A DNA stretch of 64,000 bases, taken from NCBI GenBank assembly GCA_020635055.1, contig JACKAN010000016.1, positions 16,424-80,423 on the forward strand, in the 5' to 3' direction. Within the stretch, counting starts at the first letter, position 1; the number at the start of each line of letters is the position of its first letter. Below the pieces are notes generated by a model, which worked only from the letters and a program-made list of their open reading frames with translations, made no database searches and was not told the origin of the DNA. A program made the translations under genes and the position numbers. Shown piece after piece: positions 48,100 through 56,391 of this stretch. Source of the stretch: Pseudobdellovibrionaceae bacterium. GTDB lineage: Bacteria > Bdellovibrionota > Bdellovibrionia > Bdellovibrionales > UBA1609.

Positions 48100-48717
48100 T
48101 TAATCTAAGAGCTTGCCGTCTAAACAATAAACAGGAATACCCTGTTCCAGTTTGCCACGTAAAACAAGAGCTAAAGCCACTTCCGGTGTCACTTTATCTA
48201 CTGAGTCTATTGAGCTTGGTAAGCTCATTTGAGAAATCATAGATGACAGGCTTTGCACTACTGGACTACCAGATGGACCACCACCATCAAAGAAAGAAAT
48301 AAATTTATCTGTCCCCTTTAGGTTATCTGAGGTATTTTCTCCCTCAGAATCAACAAACCAATATGGGTGAACTTCTTTACCCCTTATATCAATTTCAAAA
48401 TTAACTTCATTGGAGAATAGATCCATAAAACCAAAAGCATAGGCGTCATCCGATGAAGGAAGATTCCATTTTTTACCTTTATCGCTACATTTTTTCTGAG
48501 CATCATTAAATGTTTTGGATTTACCTACTGAGATCACATGCACTTTTCTACCATCAGAATACCTGACCTCCAGAGCTTCTTTGACGTCAACGAAACCACG
48601 ACTAATGGTAATAGCGCCAAACTGCCTAAAGGAAGGGGTACTAAAGGGTTTGAACTCCTCTGCATGAGCAAAACTTGCCGCCAAGGATAAGAATGTGACT
48701 AATAAGATCGATTTCAT
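48100..48717 (-). CDS. Secreted hypothetical protein
   Basis: 205 residues with a signal peptide (MKSILLVTFLSLAASFAHAE). The middle has NDAQKKCSDKGKKWNLPSSD, a pattern resembling DUF1566/C-type-lectin-like folds that read 'AxxxCxxxGxxWRLPT'. The C-terminus ends with IPVYCLDGKLLD. Function unknown. Confidence 0.55.
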   Translation of the reverse strand: MKSILLVTFLSLAASFAHAEEFKPFSTPSFRQFGAITISRGFVDVKEALEVRYSDGRKVHVISVGKSKTFNDAQKKCSDKGKKWNLPSSDDAYAFGFMDLFSNEVNFEIDIRGKEVHPYWFVDSEGENTSDNLKGTDKFISFFDGGGPSGSPVVQSLSSMISQMSLPSSIDSVDKVTPEVALALVLRGKLEQGIPVYCLDGKLLD

Positions 48718-48851
48718 CGTTATTTCTCCTAATTTATTTACACACGTGACACAAATTGCGGCACAGCCCCTCTCTAGAGGTCTTTGTTTGGTTCTGGTTT
48801 TCTCTAGTAACTTACTCAGCTATTGATGTGCCAGAATAACAGTATCTAAAA

Positions 48852-48966
48852 CCAACCTGATTTTACCCTGACTGCTCACTTAACCCCTTAAAATCACACA
48901 ACTGCCCATCCGCCATTGTGCCAGGTTCCGAATCCGGGTCACAGCATGTCAAATTCTAGGCGGTGA
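48852..48966. repeat. REP/RAYT-end repeat, copy A
   Basis: About 115 bp, nearly identical to 51151-51263: a leader with TTACCCTGAC and ACACAACTGCCCATCCGCCA, then GTGCCAGGTTCCGAATCCGG and the last ten codons of a RAYT gene in reverse. It stops 7 bp before the ISL3 copy 2. This is the left end of a second RAYT unit whose remainder is missing. Confidence 0.85.
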
Positions 48967-48973
48967 TGGGTGC

Positions 48974-50458
48974 GCCTCTCCGTTATTTAGAAGGGGGTGG
49001 TTGCTGCCAATCTCATTTCGGGTGGCCAGTACCAGGAAGACGTATCTATATATTTTGAGTTTAACAGCCCACATCTTTGTAGGATTTTGAGCATAAATGA
49101 TACTGGATTTGTGTATCCATACACCATTCTTTTGAGGACTTTAATTTTATTATTTAGTCCCTCTGACACGGCTGTTGTAAGTCCCGACATTATATAGCCT
49201 TCTATATAATGCCTGTATTTCCTCAAAGTATTTGCAAACTTTAAAAATGGCTTTAATTTGGCTTCCCTTGCAAAGCGATACCACAGGATAAGACTTTTCC
49301 TGAACTCTTTTACATTTTTCTTATCTAAAACCTTATGGAAATATTCAACTAACACTGACGCTCTAAATATATTTTTATTTATATCCAGTAATCGCTCTAG
49401 CTTTGTGTAATCTTTTTTTGATAAATTCTTCTCTCGCTCAACTAATATATACTTCCTATGGGGGGCAAGCACTTCCATTAAAAACTTATCCTCATTGTCT
49501 TTCGCTAGTTTAAACTCTATTTTTCTTACCTCGTCAAAAACATCATTTACACCTTGTGCTAAGTGGAACCTATCAATACAGATCTTGGCATTCTTGCAAG
49601 CGTGTTCAACAACCTTGATAAATGCATCGTGCATATCTAATGCAAAATATTTAATCTTTAAAAGTTGCTCCGGCCTCAGTACTTTTAAACAGTTCAATAG
49701 GCTTGAACCCTTACGTCCCATTGCGTTTGACAGCACCTTACTGATGTTCGTGCAAACTAAATTCGTAACAAATTGCACTTTGTTTTTATCCGACGATTTC
49801 TTCCCAAAAATAGTCCTATAGTGCACCTCATCTGCTGACATACTTTCTAAATCCAAATCTCTTTCAGCATAATTTAAATGTTTTTTCATTTGCTTCATTC
49901 GATACTGGTCTATATCCCACATTGTTTTTGATTTTAATCGTAGGATCCTAGCGCTGGCCTCACAAGTTAACTCTTCCATAAGTCGACCTGCCTTTTCGCA
50001 TAAACTATATGTCATGTTTTTAAAATGAGGATGAGTAAATGCTACCTTGGACGATCTAACTCTATCACCGCAAATATGACAATTGCCTCGAAGTTGCTTT
50101 AAATAAATCCAAACCTCTTCATATGCACCCAGTGGAGCGGCTCTAATCTTTCTTAATTTCCACTCATGGACATGAGTAATGCTGTTAGCGCAGACATTAC
50201 AAACTGCTTCATTACGATTTTGACGGGCATATAAAACTAGTTTTAATTCCTCATCACATGTGGCCCAATACTCAATTTTAATTCCTTGAAGTCCTAAAGA
50301 TTTTAAGATTAAATCATCATGAAGTTCCATCCGTGTTCTCCTATAAAATTTGTTTTTATTACGATTAAATCTTATTCGAGATGGATGGAACTTTTTACCT
50401 TCACTCAAGACCTAGGTCTTGTTGGCATGAATTATACCCTTCTGTAATACGGTGAACC
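48974..50458 (-). mobile_element. ISL3-family insertion sequence, copy 2
   Basis: 1485 bp, same ends and length as the copy at 34289-35773 in inverted orientation. The flanks (GATGGGTGC on the left, TACCCTAGT on the right) are not duplicates, so this copy has lost its original flank. Confidence 0.9.
48987..50330 (-). CDS. ISL3-family transposase, copy 2
   Basis: 447 residues, same motifs as copy 1 (CNVC/CHIC zinc region, FALDMHDAFIKVVEH, TTAVSEGLNNK). Differences seen: RMVYGYTN for RMGYGYTN and LAATTPF for LASTTPF. Start chosen at the ATG following AGGAG. Confidence 0.92.
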   Translation of the reverse strand: MELHDDLILKSLGLQGIKIEYWATCDEELKLVLYARQNRNEAVCNVCANSITHVHEWKLRKIRAAPLGAYEEVWIYLKQLRGNCHICGDRVRSSKVAFTHPHFKNMTYSLCEKAGRLMEELTCEASARILRLKSKTMWDIDQYRMKQMKKHLNYAERDLDLESMSADEVHYRTIFGKKSSDKNKVQFVTNLVCTNISKVLSNAMGRKGSSLLNCLKVLRPEQLLKIKYFALDMHDAFIKVVEHACKNAKICIDRFHLAQGVNDVFDEVRKIEFKLAKDNEDKFLMEVLAPHRKYILVEREKNLSKKDYTKLERLLDINKNIFRASVLVEYFHKVLDKKNVKEFRKSLILWYRFAREAKLKPFLKFANTLRKYRHYIEGYIMSGLTTAVSEGLNNKIKVLKRMVYGYTNPVSFMLKILQRCGLLNSKYIDTSSWYWPPEMRLAATTPF

Positions 50459-50506
50459 TACCCTAGTCTCATTGTTTAATAACTGATGATGATGACGTGC
50501 GTGGTT

Positions 50507-50986
50507 TCACTTGACCTTCATGTATGAAGGTAGATGTTCTTTTAATTTTGCGATAGACGTAAGGTTTGGCCTAAGTCTATCAATGTCATTGCTGCAAAAC
50601 ACGATCATATCGACCGAATGTTGTCCTTTTAGGGGATAGGAGTAATACTGTTCTATTGGTTCAAAAAGCTCAATTCCATAAGTCCCCGAAGGAAGCATAC
50701 CCACATAATACTTTAGATCATTTTTGCCGGGCATTGTTATTTTTGAAAGGAGTCCCGAACCTCGAGATACGGCGCAGTACTCATCTACTAATTTGAAACC
50801 ATCACTACCAACATTTAATCCTTTGTGAAAATATTTGGTATCCTCACCGCTATCAAAAATAATAGTTTTTTCAAGATTGATCTCTATCTTCCCGATTGCA
50901 GCAAATGCATCAGCCTTTTCTTCATTTTCTGCAAAAACTTGAGTCGAAAAAGCCATAATTGCGATTAGCATAATTATTTTTTTCAT
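50507..50986 (-). CDS. Secreted hypothetical protein
   Basis: The ATG at 50986 gives a signal peptide (MKKIIMLIAIMAFSTQVFAE) and a mature domain of about 140 aa, beta-rich with two cysteines (DEYCAVSRG, MIVFCSND). An upstream in-frame start lacks a leader-like structure. The function is not recognised. Confidence 0.55.
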   Translation of the reverse strand: MKKIIMLIAIMAFSTQVFAENEEKADAFAAIGKIEINLEKTIIFDSGEDTKYFHKGLNVGSDGFKLVDEYCAVSRGSGLLSKITMPGKNDLKYYVGMLPSGTYGIELFEPIEQYYSYPLKGQHSVDMIVFCSNDIDRLRPNLTSIAKLKEHLPSYMKVK

Positions 50987-51150
50987 TCGGGGTATCCTTT
51001 TGCAAAAATTGTCATCGCGGACCATTTTGGGCATACACTACCCCTATCAGACCGCGGTAATTTCGTTCTTACTTCACAGATTCTATATGTATCAAGATTT
51101 ATACCAGAGTTTGGATTCATATGGTTTCTCTGAGACCGAGAGAGAAACTC

Positions 51151-51263
51151 AACCTGACTTTACCCTGACCGCACACTTAACCCCCTGAAATCACACAACT
51201 GCCCATCCGCCATTGTGCCAGGTTCCGAATCCGGGTCACAGCATGTCAAATTCTAGGCGGTGA
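51151..51263. repeat. REP/RAYT-end repeat, copy B
   Basis: The intact counterpart of 48852-48966, continuing into the RAYT gene. Contains the 21-bp unit at 51215-51235 that is repeated, inverted and identical, at 51955-51975. Confidence 0.85.
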
Positions 51264-51975
51264 GGCCGTTTAGTACTTTTATCTTTAGCGATTTGAAATT
51301 TAGATTTTCTCATTGCGTTTCCTACTGTTATCCAATCATCAGCATCTGGATTAGAATTTAACCAAATAAGAGTTCCCTCAATATCGGAAAAAAGGGTGTT
51401 ATCTTCAACAACTGGAAAACCTACAAATGTTTTTCCAATTAAGAAATTTAGTGAACTGAATTTATAGGTTTCACAGCGTTCAGTAATTCCAGCGGCTACG
51501 GGATTTCTGTAAACATATTTGTATGCATGTAAATAATAATGTTGAGAGGCTATAATACTTCTAAAGTGCCTACTGCCATAGGTTTGATTTATTCGACCAG
51601 TCACTCCATTAATTTGTCTCGAAGTTTCTTTCATAAAATTAGCCATTATTTCACTGAGATTGGAACGGGGTGTGGAAACTAGCAAATGGAAATGGTTGTT
51701 CATTAAGACGAAGGCATGAACCTTGGCATCGTAAACCCAGCTAATATAGGTCAGCTGCCGACAAAAAATATCCCAAACATTTTCCATTGGTATATGGAAC
51801 CACTCTTTGTTTATGCATCTGGCAGATACATGATAGGGGAATTCGTTTTGTAGTATAGCTTTAGGTCTTGGCATTTTAGATAAGTGATGCAACCGATCTT
51901 GCCAATTAAATTCTAACCACAATCTATTTGGGATAATTTTACGCCGAAGTGCGGCCCGGATTCGGAACCTGGCAC
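51215..51975 (-). mobile_element. RAYT transposition unit with perfect 21-bp inverted ends
   Basis: The two ends (51215-51235 and 51955-51975) start GTGCCAGGTTCCGAATCC and are identical inverted 21-mers. One gene, a REP-associated tyrosine transposase, fills the unit. The right end stops one base before the stop codon of pilB. Related repeats are at 48921 and 16345. Confidence 0.75.
51236..51874 (-). CDS. REP-associated tyrosine transposase (RAYT, IS200-like Y1)
   Basis: 212 residues starting MPRPKAILQNEFPYHVSARC. The HUH motif is in KVHAFVLMNNHFHLLVSTPR (His-x-His), and the single nucleophilic Tyr is in the YYLHAYKYVYRNPVAAGI helix. RAYTs nick single-stranded REP hairpins and are usually single-copy, host-domesticated or slow-moving. 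The stop codon lies inside the left repeat. Confidence 0.88.
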   Translation of the reverse strand: MPRPKAILQNEFPYHVSARCINKEWFHIPMENVWDIFCRQLTYISWVYDAKVHAFVLMNNHFHLLVSTPRSNLSEIMANFMKETSRQINGVTGRINQTYGSRHFRSIIASQHYYLHAYKYVYRNPVAAGITERCETYKFSSLNFLIGKTFVGFPVVEDNTLFSDIEGTLIWLNSNPDADDWITVGNAMRKSKFQIAKDKSTKRPHRLEFDML

Positions 51976-51976
51976 T

Positions 51977-53710
51977 TTAGTTTTCTTCGTCGTTGTCGCT
52001 GACTGTTCCCGCTATGACTTGTTCTATGGAAACGACACCTTGTTGTAGGCGGATCAAAGCACTTCTTCTTAAGGTGATAAAATCATCTTCTGCAATGGCT
52101 GTTTTTTTAATGTGAAGGGGGGATTTTCCAGCATATATGGATTCTTTAACCCCAGATGTCACTCGCAAAGTTTCGAAAATGGGAATTCTACCCCGCAGAC
52201 CAGTTCCGCCGCATTGATCACAACCTTCACCTTTTTGGATTTCTTGGAATTCAGATAATTTTTCTTCGGGAACACCCAAATCTTTTAAGATATGGTCTTC
52301 AACTTTAACAACTTGCTTACATTTTTCGCAATTCTTTTTTAATAGACGTTGAGCCACAATCAAAGAGGTGGATTCTGCAACTATAAAGGCTGGTAGTCCC
52401 ATATCCAATAAACGGGTGATTGTGGAAGCGGCATCATTGGTATGTAGAGTGCTTAAAACCAAATGGCCAGTGGAAGCGGCTTTATAAGCAATTTCTGCGG
52501 TTTCTAAGTCTCGAATTTCACCCACCATAATCACTTCGGGATCTTGTCGCAAGAATGCTCTTAAAGCTTGTGAAAAGTCATAACCAATTTCATGGTGAAT
52601 TTGTGTTTGGACAATACCTTCAAGATTAAATTCAATTGGATTTTCTGCAGTAAGAATTTTTCGATCGGGAATATTTAACTCTTGAACCGCAGAATAAAGA
52701 GTAGTTGTCTTACCTGATCCAGTAGGGCCTGTTACTAAAACCATTCCTTGAGGCAAATGAATAGCTTGTTTAAAGAACTTAAATTGCCTGGCTTCAAAAC
52801 CGAGATTATCTAAATCTGCATTTAAATTTGACTTATCAAGAAGACGCATAACAATGGACTCACCAAACATTGTAGGAATGCTGCTCACACGAAAATCTAC
52901 GGGCTCTTGTCCAGGTCGAACCACACGCAATCGACCATCTTGCGGTTTTCTTCTTTCGGAGATGTCCATTTTAGAAATGATCTTAACACGACTAATTATA
53001 GCCCCCGAGGCATCTTTAGGTGGAGAAACAGCCTCATACAAGGTTCCATCGCGTCGGTACCGTATGCGAAATTTTTTTTCGAAAGGTTCGATATGAATGT
53101 CTGAGACTTTTCTTTGTATAGCATCTGTTAAAATTTGATTTACAAAATTTATAATAGGCTCAGCATCTACTTGTCCTGCAACAATTGCAGAAGGGTCTAT
53201 CGTAGATTGGGTGGGATCTGCCTCTTCAAACTGCTGCATAACATTGGCAACATTGGACTGTTTTTCGCCTGGAACGCTATAATATTTTTCTATTGCCTGA
53301 TCAATGGCATCCTTGGAGGCCACAACCACTTCAATTTTACAACGAGTGATGTGACTTAAATCTTCGATAGCAAAATAATTGTCGGGATTAGCAAAGGCCA
53401 CAACCAAGCGATTGCCAAATTTAGATGTAGGTATAACCTTTAATTTTTTACAGATGTTAACATTTACAAGACTTATAACTTCGGGTGCAATTTCAAAAGT
53501 ACTTAAATCTATAATGGGAAGGCCATGGGCTCTAGCTAAGAAACTGGTCATTTCATTGTCAGAAATAGCCCCCACCTTAACCAAATTTGATGTTAGACTG
53601 CCTCCCTCTTTTTTCTGTGACTCTTTGGCCACTTGAAGATCTTCAGCAGAGATCAATTTCTGCTCAATCATTAATTGAGTAATATTTTGATTTTTTCTAA
53701 CTGCACCCAT
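51977..53710 (-). CDS. pilB: Type IV pilus assembly ATPase PilB
   Basis: 577 residues, the extension motor of type IV pili. The N-terminal MshEN-like region (LISAEDLQVAKESQKKEGGS, ISDNEMTSFLARAHGLP, NVNICKKLKVIP) could bind nucleotide signals. The GspE core has Walker A GPTGSGKTT (about 328-336), Asp box TAENPIEF, Walker B DPEVIMVGEIRD (390-401), STGHLVLSTLHTNDAAST and two CxxC pairs (461/464, 497/500) of the zinc-binding loop. It works opposite to PilT at 364. The usual downstream partner pilC is absent; the RAYT unit lies there. Confidence 0.95.
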   Translation of the reverse strand: MGAVRKNQNITQLMIEQKLISAEDLQVAKESQKKEGGSLTSNLVKVGAISDNEMTSFLARAHGLPIIDLSTFEIAPEVISLVNVNICKKLKVIPTSKFGNRLVVAFANPDNYFAIEDLSHITRCKIEVVVASKDAIDQAIEKYYSVPGEKQSNVANVMQQFEEADPTQSTIDPSAIVAGQVDAEPIINFVNQILTDAIQRKVSDIHIEPFEKKFRIRYRRDGTLYEAVSPPKDASGAIISRVKIISKMDISERRKPQDGRLRVVRPGQEPVDFRVSSIPTMFGESIVMRLLDKSNLNADLDNLGFEARQFKFFKQAIHLPQGMVLVTGPTGSGKTTTLYSAVQELNIPDRKILTAENPIEFNLEGIVQTQIHHEIGYDFSQALRAFLRQDPEVIMVGEIRDLETAEIAYKAASTGHLVLSTLHTNDAASTITRLLDMGLPAFIVAESTSLIVAQRLLKKNCEKCKQVVKVEDHILKDLGVPEEKLSEFQEIQKGEGCDQCGGTGLRGRIPIFETLRVTSGVKESIYAGKSPLHIKKTAIAEDDFITLRRSALIRLQQGVVSIEQVIAGTVSDNDEEN

Positions 53711-53717
53711 TAATGAT

Positions 53718-53744
53718 TTATCGGAAGTTCTCTCTAAAAGTTCA
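53718..53744 (-). promoter_or_regulatory. Sigma-28-like promoter candidate upstream of pilB
   Basis: TGAACTTT, 11 nt, TCCGATAA on the minus strand, 8-35 nt before the pilB start. It shares the 13-mer GAACTTCCGATAA with the pilT upstream region. The integrase fragment joins only about 20 nt further upstream. The -35 part is a weaker match (6 of 8). Confidence 0.4.
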
Positions 53745-53761
53745 TGGGGCCTTTAGTCTAG

Positions 53762-54124
53762 GTGGATTATTTGTCAGCAAGGAGTGAAAAGCCTCAAAGT
53801 CACTTTGTGGCTTGTGGGCCGAATGGGGAAATGCTGAGTTATCATTCCTTTCTCGGAACACTCAAAAGGCTTTGCAAAAGAATTGGTATCACATCAATCA
53901 CTCCCCACGAATTAAGACATTCATGCACTGAGCTTTATGTTGAAGAAGGGGCAAGCCTCGAAGATTTAAGACGTCTTCTCAATCATAAGAGTTCGGGCGT
54001 TACTGCAACATACGTTCACCGAACTGATGATAGGTTGTTAAAAATTGCATCGAATGTTGGGAGCAGTTTTACTGAGTTTCCAAAGCCAACGTCACCGATT
54101 CGGAAACTGTCTTTAGTTCCGTAA
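53762..54124 (+). pseudogene. C-terminal fragment of a second type of tyrosine recombinase
   Basis: 120 residues in one frame: HFVACGPNGEMLSYHSFLGT, then TPHELRHSCTELYVEEGASL with the catalytic Arg, RRLLNHKSSGVTATYVHRTD with His and the nucleophilic Tyr. The N-terminal and first-Arg regions are missing. It differs clearly from the fragments at 47678 and 59588, so it records a separate integrative element at the pilB border. Confidence 0.78.
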
Positions 54125-54349
54125 AATTTCATCGAGTTTCACTAAAGTTTCACCAAACGGGTTTTTTGCTTTAATCATAAGCAAAACGGGGGTGAACCCC
54201 CGATCTGCTAAAAAATTTAACTGGTTGAATTCATTAAAAAATTGGCAGATTCGGTGGAACCCGCCGGTTTCTGGGAACTTAGTGGGCAGATCAGAAAAGG
54301 TCAAGCAAACGCTCAGTTACTCAAGTGGGCCAAAAGATAACTAGGCCCA
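54125..54349. other. Non-coding stretch with a strong GC hairpin
   Basis: The perfect hairpin CGGGGG-TGAA-CCCCCG (54187-54202) stands out in AT-rich sequence. No T-run follows, so it is not a standard terminator; it may be a recombination or structured-RNA element linked to the integrase fragment. No gene is supported here. Confidence 0.45.
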
Positions 54350-55504
54350 TCAGGCCGGAGTGATGCTTAAAGTCCTCCTCTTCAGACAGGCCAACAAAAC
54401 TCCAACTATCAAGAAGTTTGCGATAATTCCTGATCCTCCGTAGCTTACAAATGGAATATTAATTCCTGCGGAAATCATTGGCAGAACACCTAGGTTTGCA
54501 AGAACACTCGTAACAATTTGCACTGCCAGCAGCGAAATGCCCACAACGGCAATCGACCGCAAACTTTGTTCTTTAATCGTAAAAACTAGCCTAAACCCGT
54601 ATAATAGGAGTGAAACAAAAAACGCTGCGACTAAGATTTCTGCCACTATTGCAGCACTCAAAGAGCGAAGCGCGTAATCTGTATGGGCGTTTTCCACTAT
54701 TGCTTTGTTGACTTCTGCTATTGGTACTATGCCATCAGAAAATCTGGAAAGTAGCATCCCACTTCCAACTACACCCGCACCTAAAAAATTCAGATTTGAA
54801 ATTTTCTGCATTCCTAAGAAGCTAAGGCCCGAGACTAGAAGTAGCAACCCTGCCCAAATGAATCCATTAAACGAAAAATAAGCCAGAGGCACTAGAAAGA
54901 GTAAAATCGATGTTAAGCCCGGCAATCGAGATACATGAAAGCGAGAAGAAAGCGTTGGTATTGCAAGCGCAAACAGGATTGCAGAGAGATCAACGATTTT
55001 AATGTTCAGACCTGAAATTGATAAATAGGGCTGACCGCTTGCCTCAACCCCAGAAAAGTAAGAGGCGAAAAGGCCAAGGGCGGCCAAAATATAAAGAGAG
55101 GAAAGGAGGTTTCTAAACTTCGCGACTGGTAAAAAATAGATACCAGTGACCAGTAAGGCGCCAATACTCATCCATGCTGTTTGCAGGCCTATCCACTTGG
55201 TCGCCGAGAGATTCCAGAGGCCGACAAAGCATATCGACAGGGATAAGAGTGGCAGTAGAAAGTCAAATTTTGGTTGATGAATTTGGTTGAGTGATTTTCC
55301 GATTTCTTTGGGATTCCCCATTCTCTCTATTGAATTTCGAATCGCATCCGTCTCTGAGAGTTCATATGACTTAGCCATTTCAATGCTGTCTTCGAGGTGT
55401 GAACAAATCTCTGTTCGCACAGCTGTCCGGGCTTCACCAAAACTCAGTTCATTTGCCACTTCATCTACAAATTTTTGTATCTTTTCATTACCCATTGATT
55501 TCAT
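54350..55504 (-). CDS. SEDS-family (FtsW/RodA-like) glycosyltransferase with permease-prefix domain
   Basis: 384 residues. Residues 1-75 form the helical permease-prefix domain (VRTEICSHLEDSIEMAKSYE, IERMGNPKEIGKSLNQIHQP) common in PadR-linked membrane proteins. The rest has about 9-10 transmembrane helices. SEDS hallmarks are the catalytic-type Asp in ENAHTDYALRSLSAAIVAE (D276; compare EAHTDFIFAVIGEE of RodA/FtsW) and LANLGVLPMISAGINIPFVS plus YGGSG near the C-terminus. SEDS proteins polymerise lipid II together with a class B PBP. GGAGG lies 6 nt before the ATG, inside the padR 3' end, and the genes overlap by 17 nt. Confidence 0.85.
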   Translation of the reverse strand: MKSMGNEKIQKFVDEVANELSFGEARTAVRTEICSHLEDSIEMAKSYELSETDAIRNSIERMGNPKEIGKSLNQIHQPKFDFLLPLLSLSICFVGLWNLSATKWIGLQTAWMSIGALLVTGIYFLPVAKFRNLLSSLYILAALGLFASYFSGVEASGQPYLSISGLNIKIVDLSAILFALAIPTLSSRFHVSRLPGLTSILLFLVPLAYFSFNGFIWAGLLLLVSGLSFLGMQKISNLNFLGAGVVGSGMLLSRFSDGIVPIAEVNKAIVENAHTDYALRSLSAAIVAEILVAAFFVSLLLYGFRLVFTIKEQSLRSIAVVGISLLAVQIVTSVLANLGVLPMISAGINIPFVSYGGSGIIANFLIVGVLLACLKRRTLSITPA

Positions 55505-55841
55505 TCAAGGCCTCCTTGCCAAAGAATATTTTTTCTATTGTGCTAGTAAATCTTTGCCACTCTGCTTTTTTGCTTTTCAATTGGTTGCGCCCACTTTTAG
55601 TTATCAAATAATACTTGCGCTGGCGGCTACCTTTTGCGCCAACCCATTCAGGTTTTACATAGCCCTTTGTCTCAAGAGCATGAAGAACTGGGTAAAGAGT
55701 GCCCTCCTTAAATGAGAAGAGTCCACCAGATAGAATTTCAAATTCTTGGATAATTTCATAGCCGTACATTTTCTTACGACTCAAAAGTTGAAGCACAAGT
55801 GTTGATGTAGTTCCCTTTAGAAGTTCTTTATCTATTGCCAT
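55488..55841 (-). CDS. PadR-family transcriptional regulator
   Basis: 117 residues: KGTTSTLVLQLLSRKKMYGY, EIIQEFEILSGGLFSFKEGT, LYPVLHALETKGYVKPEW, KYYLITKSGRNQL. This is the winged-helix core of PadR with a short C-terminal dimerisation helix. It probably controls its own operon with the SEDS gene. GAGG precedes the ATG. The repeated ATGTATC at about 55860-55882 may be part of its operator. Confidence 0.9.
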   Translation of the reverse strand: MAIDKELLKGTTSTLVLQLLSRKKMYGYEIIQEFEILSGGLFSFKEGTLYPVLHALETKGYVKPEWVGAKGSRQRKYYLITKSGRNQLKSKKAEWQRFTSTIEKIFFGKEALNEING

Positions 55842-55946
55842 TTAATACCTCGCTATACTATGTATCGTGCTCCAATGTATCAGGCAGGTCAACCAAAGTT
55901 CTGAAGCCTTCCACAAATAACGCATTGAGTTTGAGCTGCTGGACCT

Positions 55947-55984
55947 TACTAAACTTTTAGTAGACATCTACTAATTTTTTAGTA
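55947..55984. promoter_or_regulatory. Overlapping inverted repeats, BlaI-type operator candidate
   Basis: Three perfect inverted repeats share half-sites: TACTAAA-CT-TTTAGTA (55947-55962), TTAGTAGA-CA-TCTACTAA (55957-55974) and TACTAA-TTTT-TTAGTA (55969-55984). The middle one contains TAGA-CA-TCTA, similar in form to the BlaI/MecI box TACA-NN-TGTA. The array ends 23 nt before the blaI-like start codon and lies in the divergent intergenic region, so it could control both operons. Confidence 0.7.
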
Positions 55985-56007
55985 AAGTCTTCTTATGGGA
56001 GATAATT

Positions 56008-56391
56008 ATGCCAAAGAACTTTGATCGCCAATTAACAGAATTAGAACTCGAACTCATGCAAATAGTTTGGAGCCTACAAGAGTGCTCAATAAGGGGTATA
56101 TTTGATGCCCTCCCAGATGATCGTGAACTGGCATACACAACAGTGGCAACCATGGTGAAAATTTTAGAGCAAAAGGGAGCAATCAGCTGCCAGAAAATAG
56201 ATCGTACAATTACAGTCAAGCCAAAAATAGACCGTGCAACTTATGAAGAAACAAGCCTCAAGTACCTTAACGAAAAAGTCTTTAAGGGCAATGCCTCTTC
56301 GATGGTGACTCGTCTACTTGATGTTGAAGATTTATCAGTAGGAGAACTAAAAGAAATAAAAAAGCTGCTTAACGAAAGGCTCCGGTCATGA
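56008..56391 (+). CDS. BlaI/MecI-family repressor
   Basis: 127 residues: LTELELELMQIVWSLQECSI, RGIFDALPDDRELAYTTVAT, MVKILEQKGAISCQKIDRTI, and a C-terminal dimerisation part ending LKEIKKLLNERLRS. BlaI proteins are winged-helix repressors that are cleaved when the partner M56 sensor is activated. GGGAG lies upstream of the ATG. The stop overlaps the next start (ATGA). Confidence 0.92.
   Translation: MPKNFDRQLTELELELMQIVWSLQECSIRGIFDALPDDRELAYTTVATMVKILEQKGAISCQKIDRTITVKPKIDRATYEETSLKYLNEKVFKGNASSMVTRLLDVEDLSVGELKEIKKLLNERLRS

Noticed and set aside
54187..54202. GC hairpin considered as a rho-independent terminator or integron attC
   Set aside because: No T-run follows and there is no integron integrase (the neighbouring recombinase lacks the integron-specific region), so neither call is supported.
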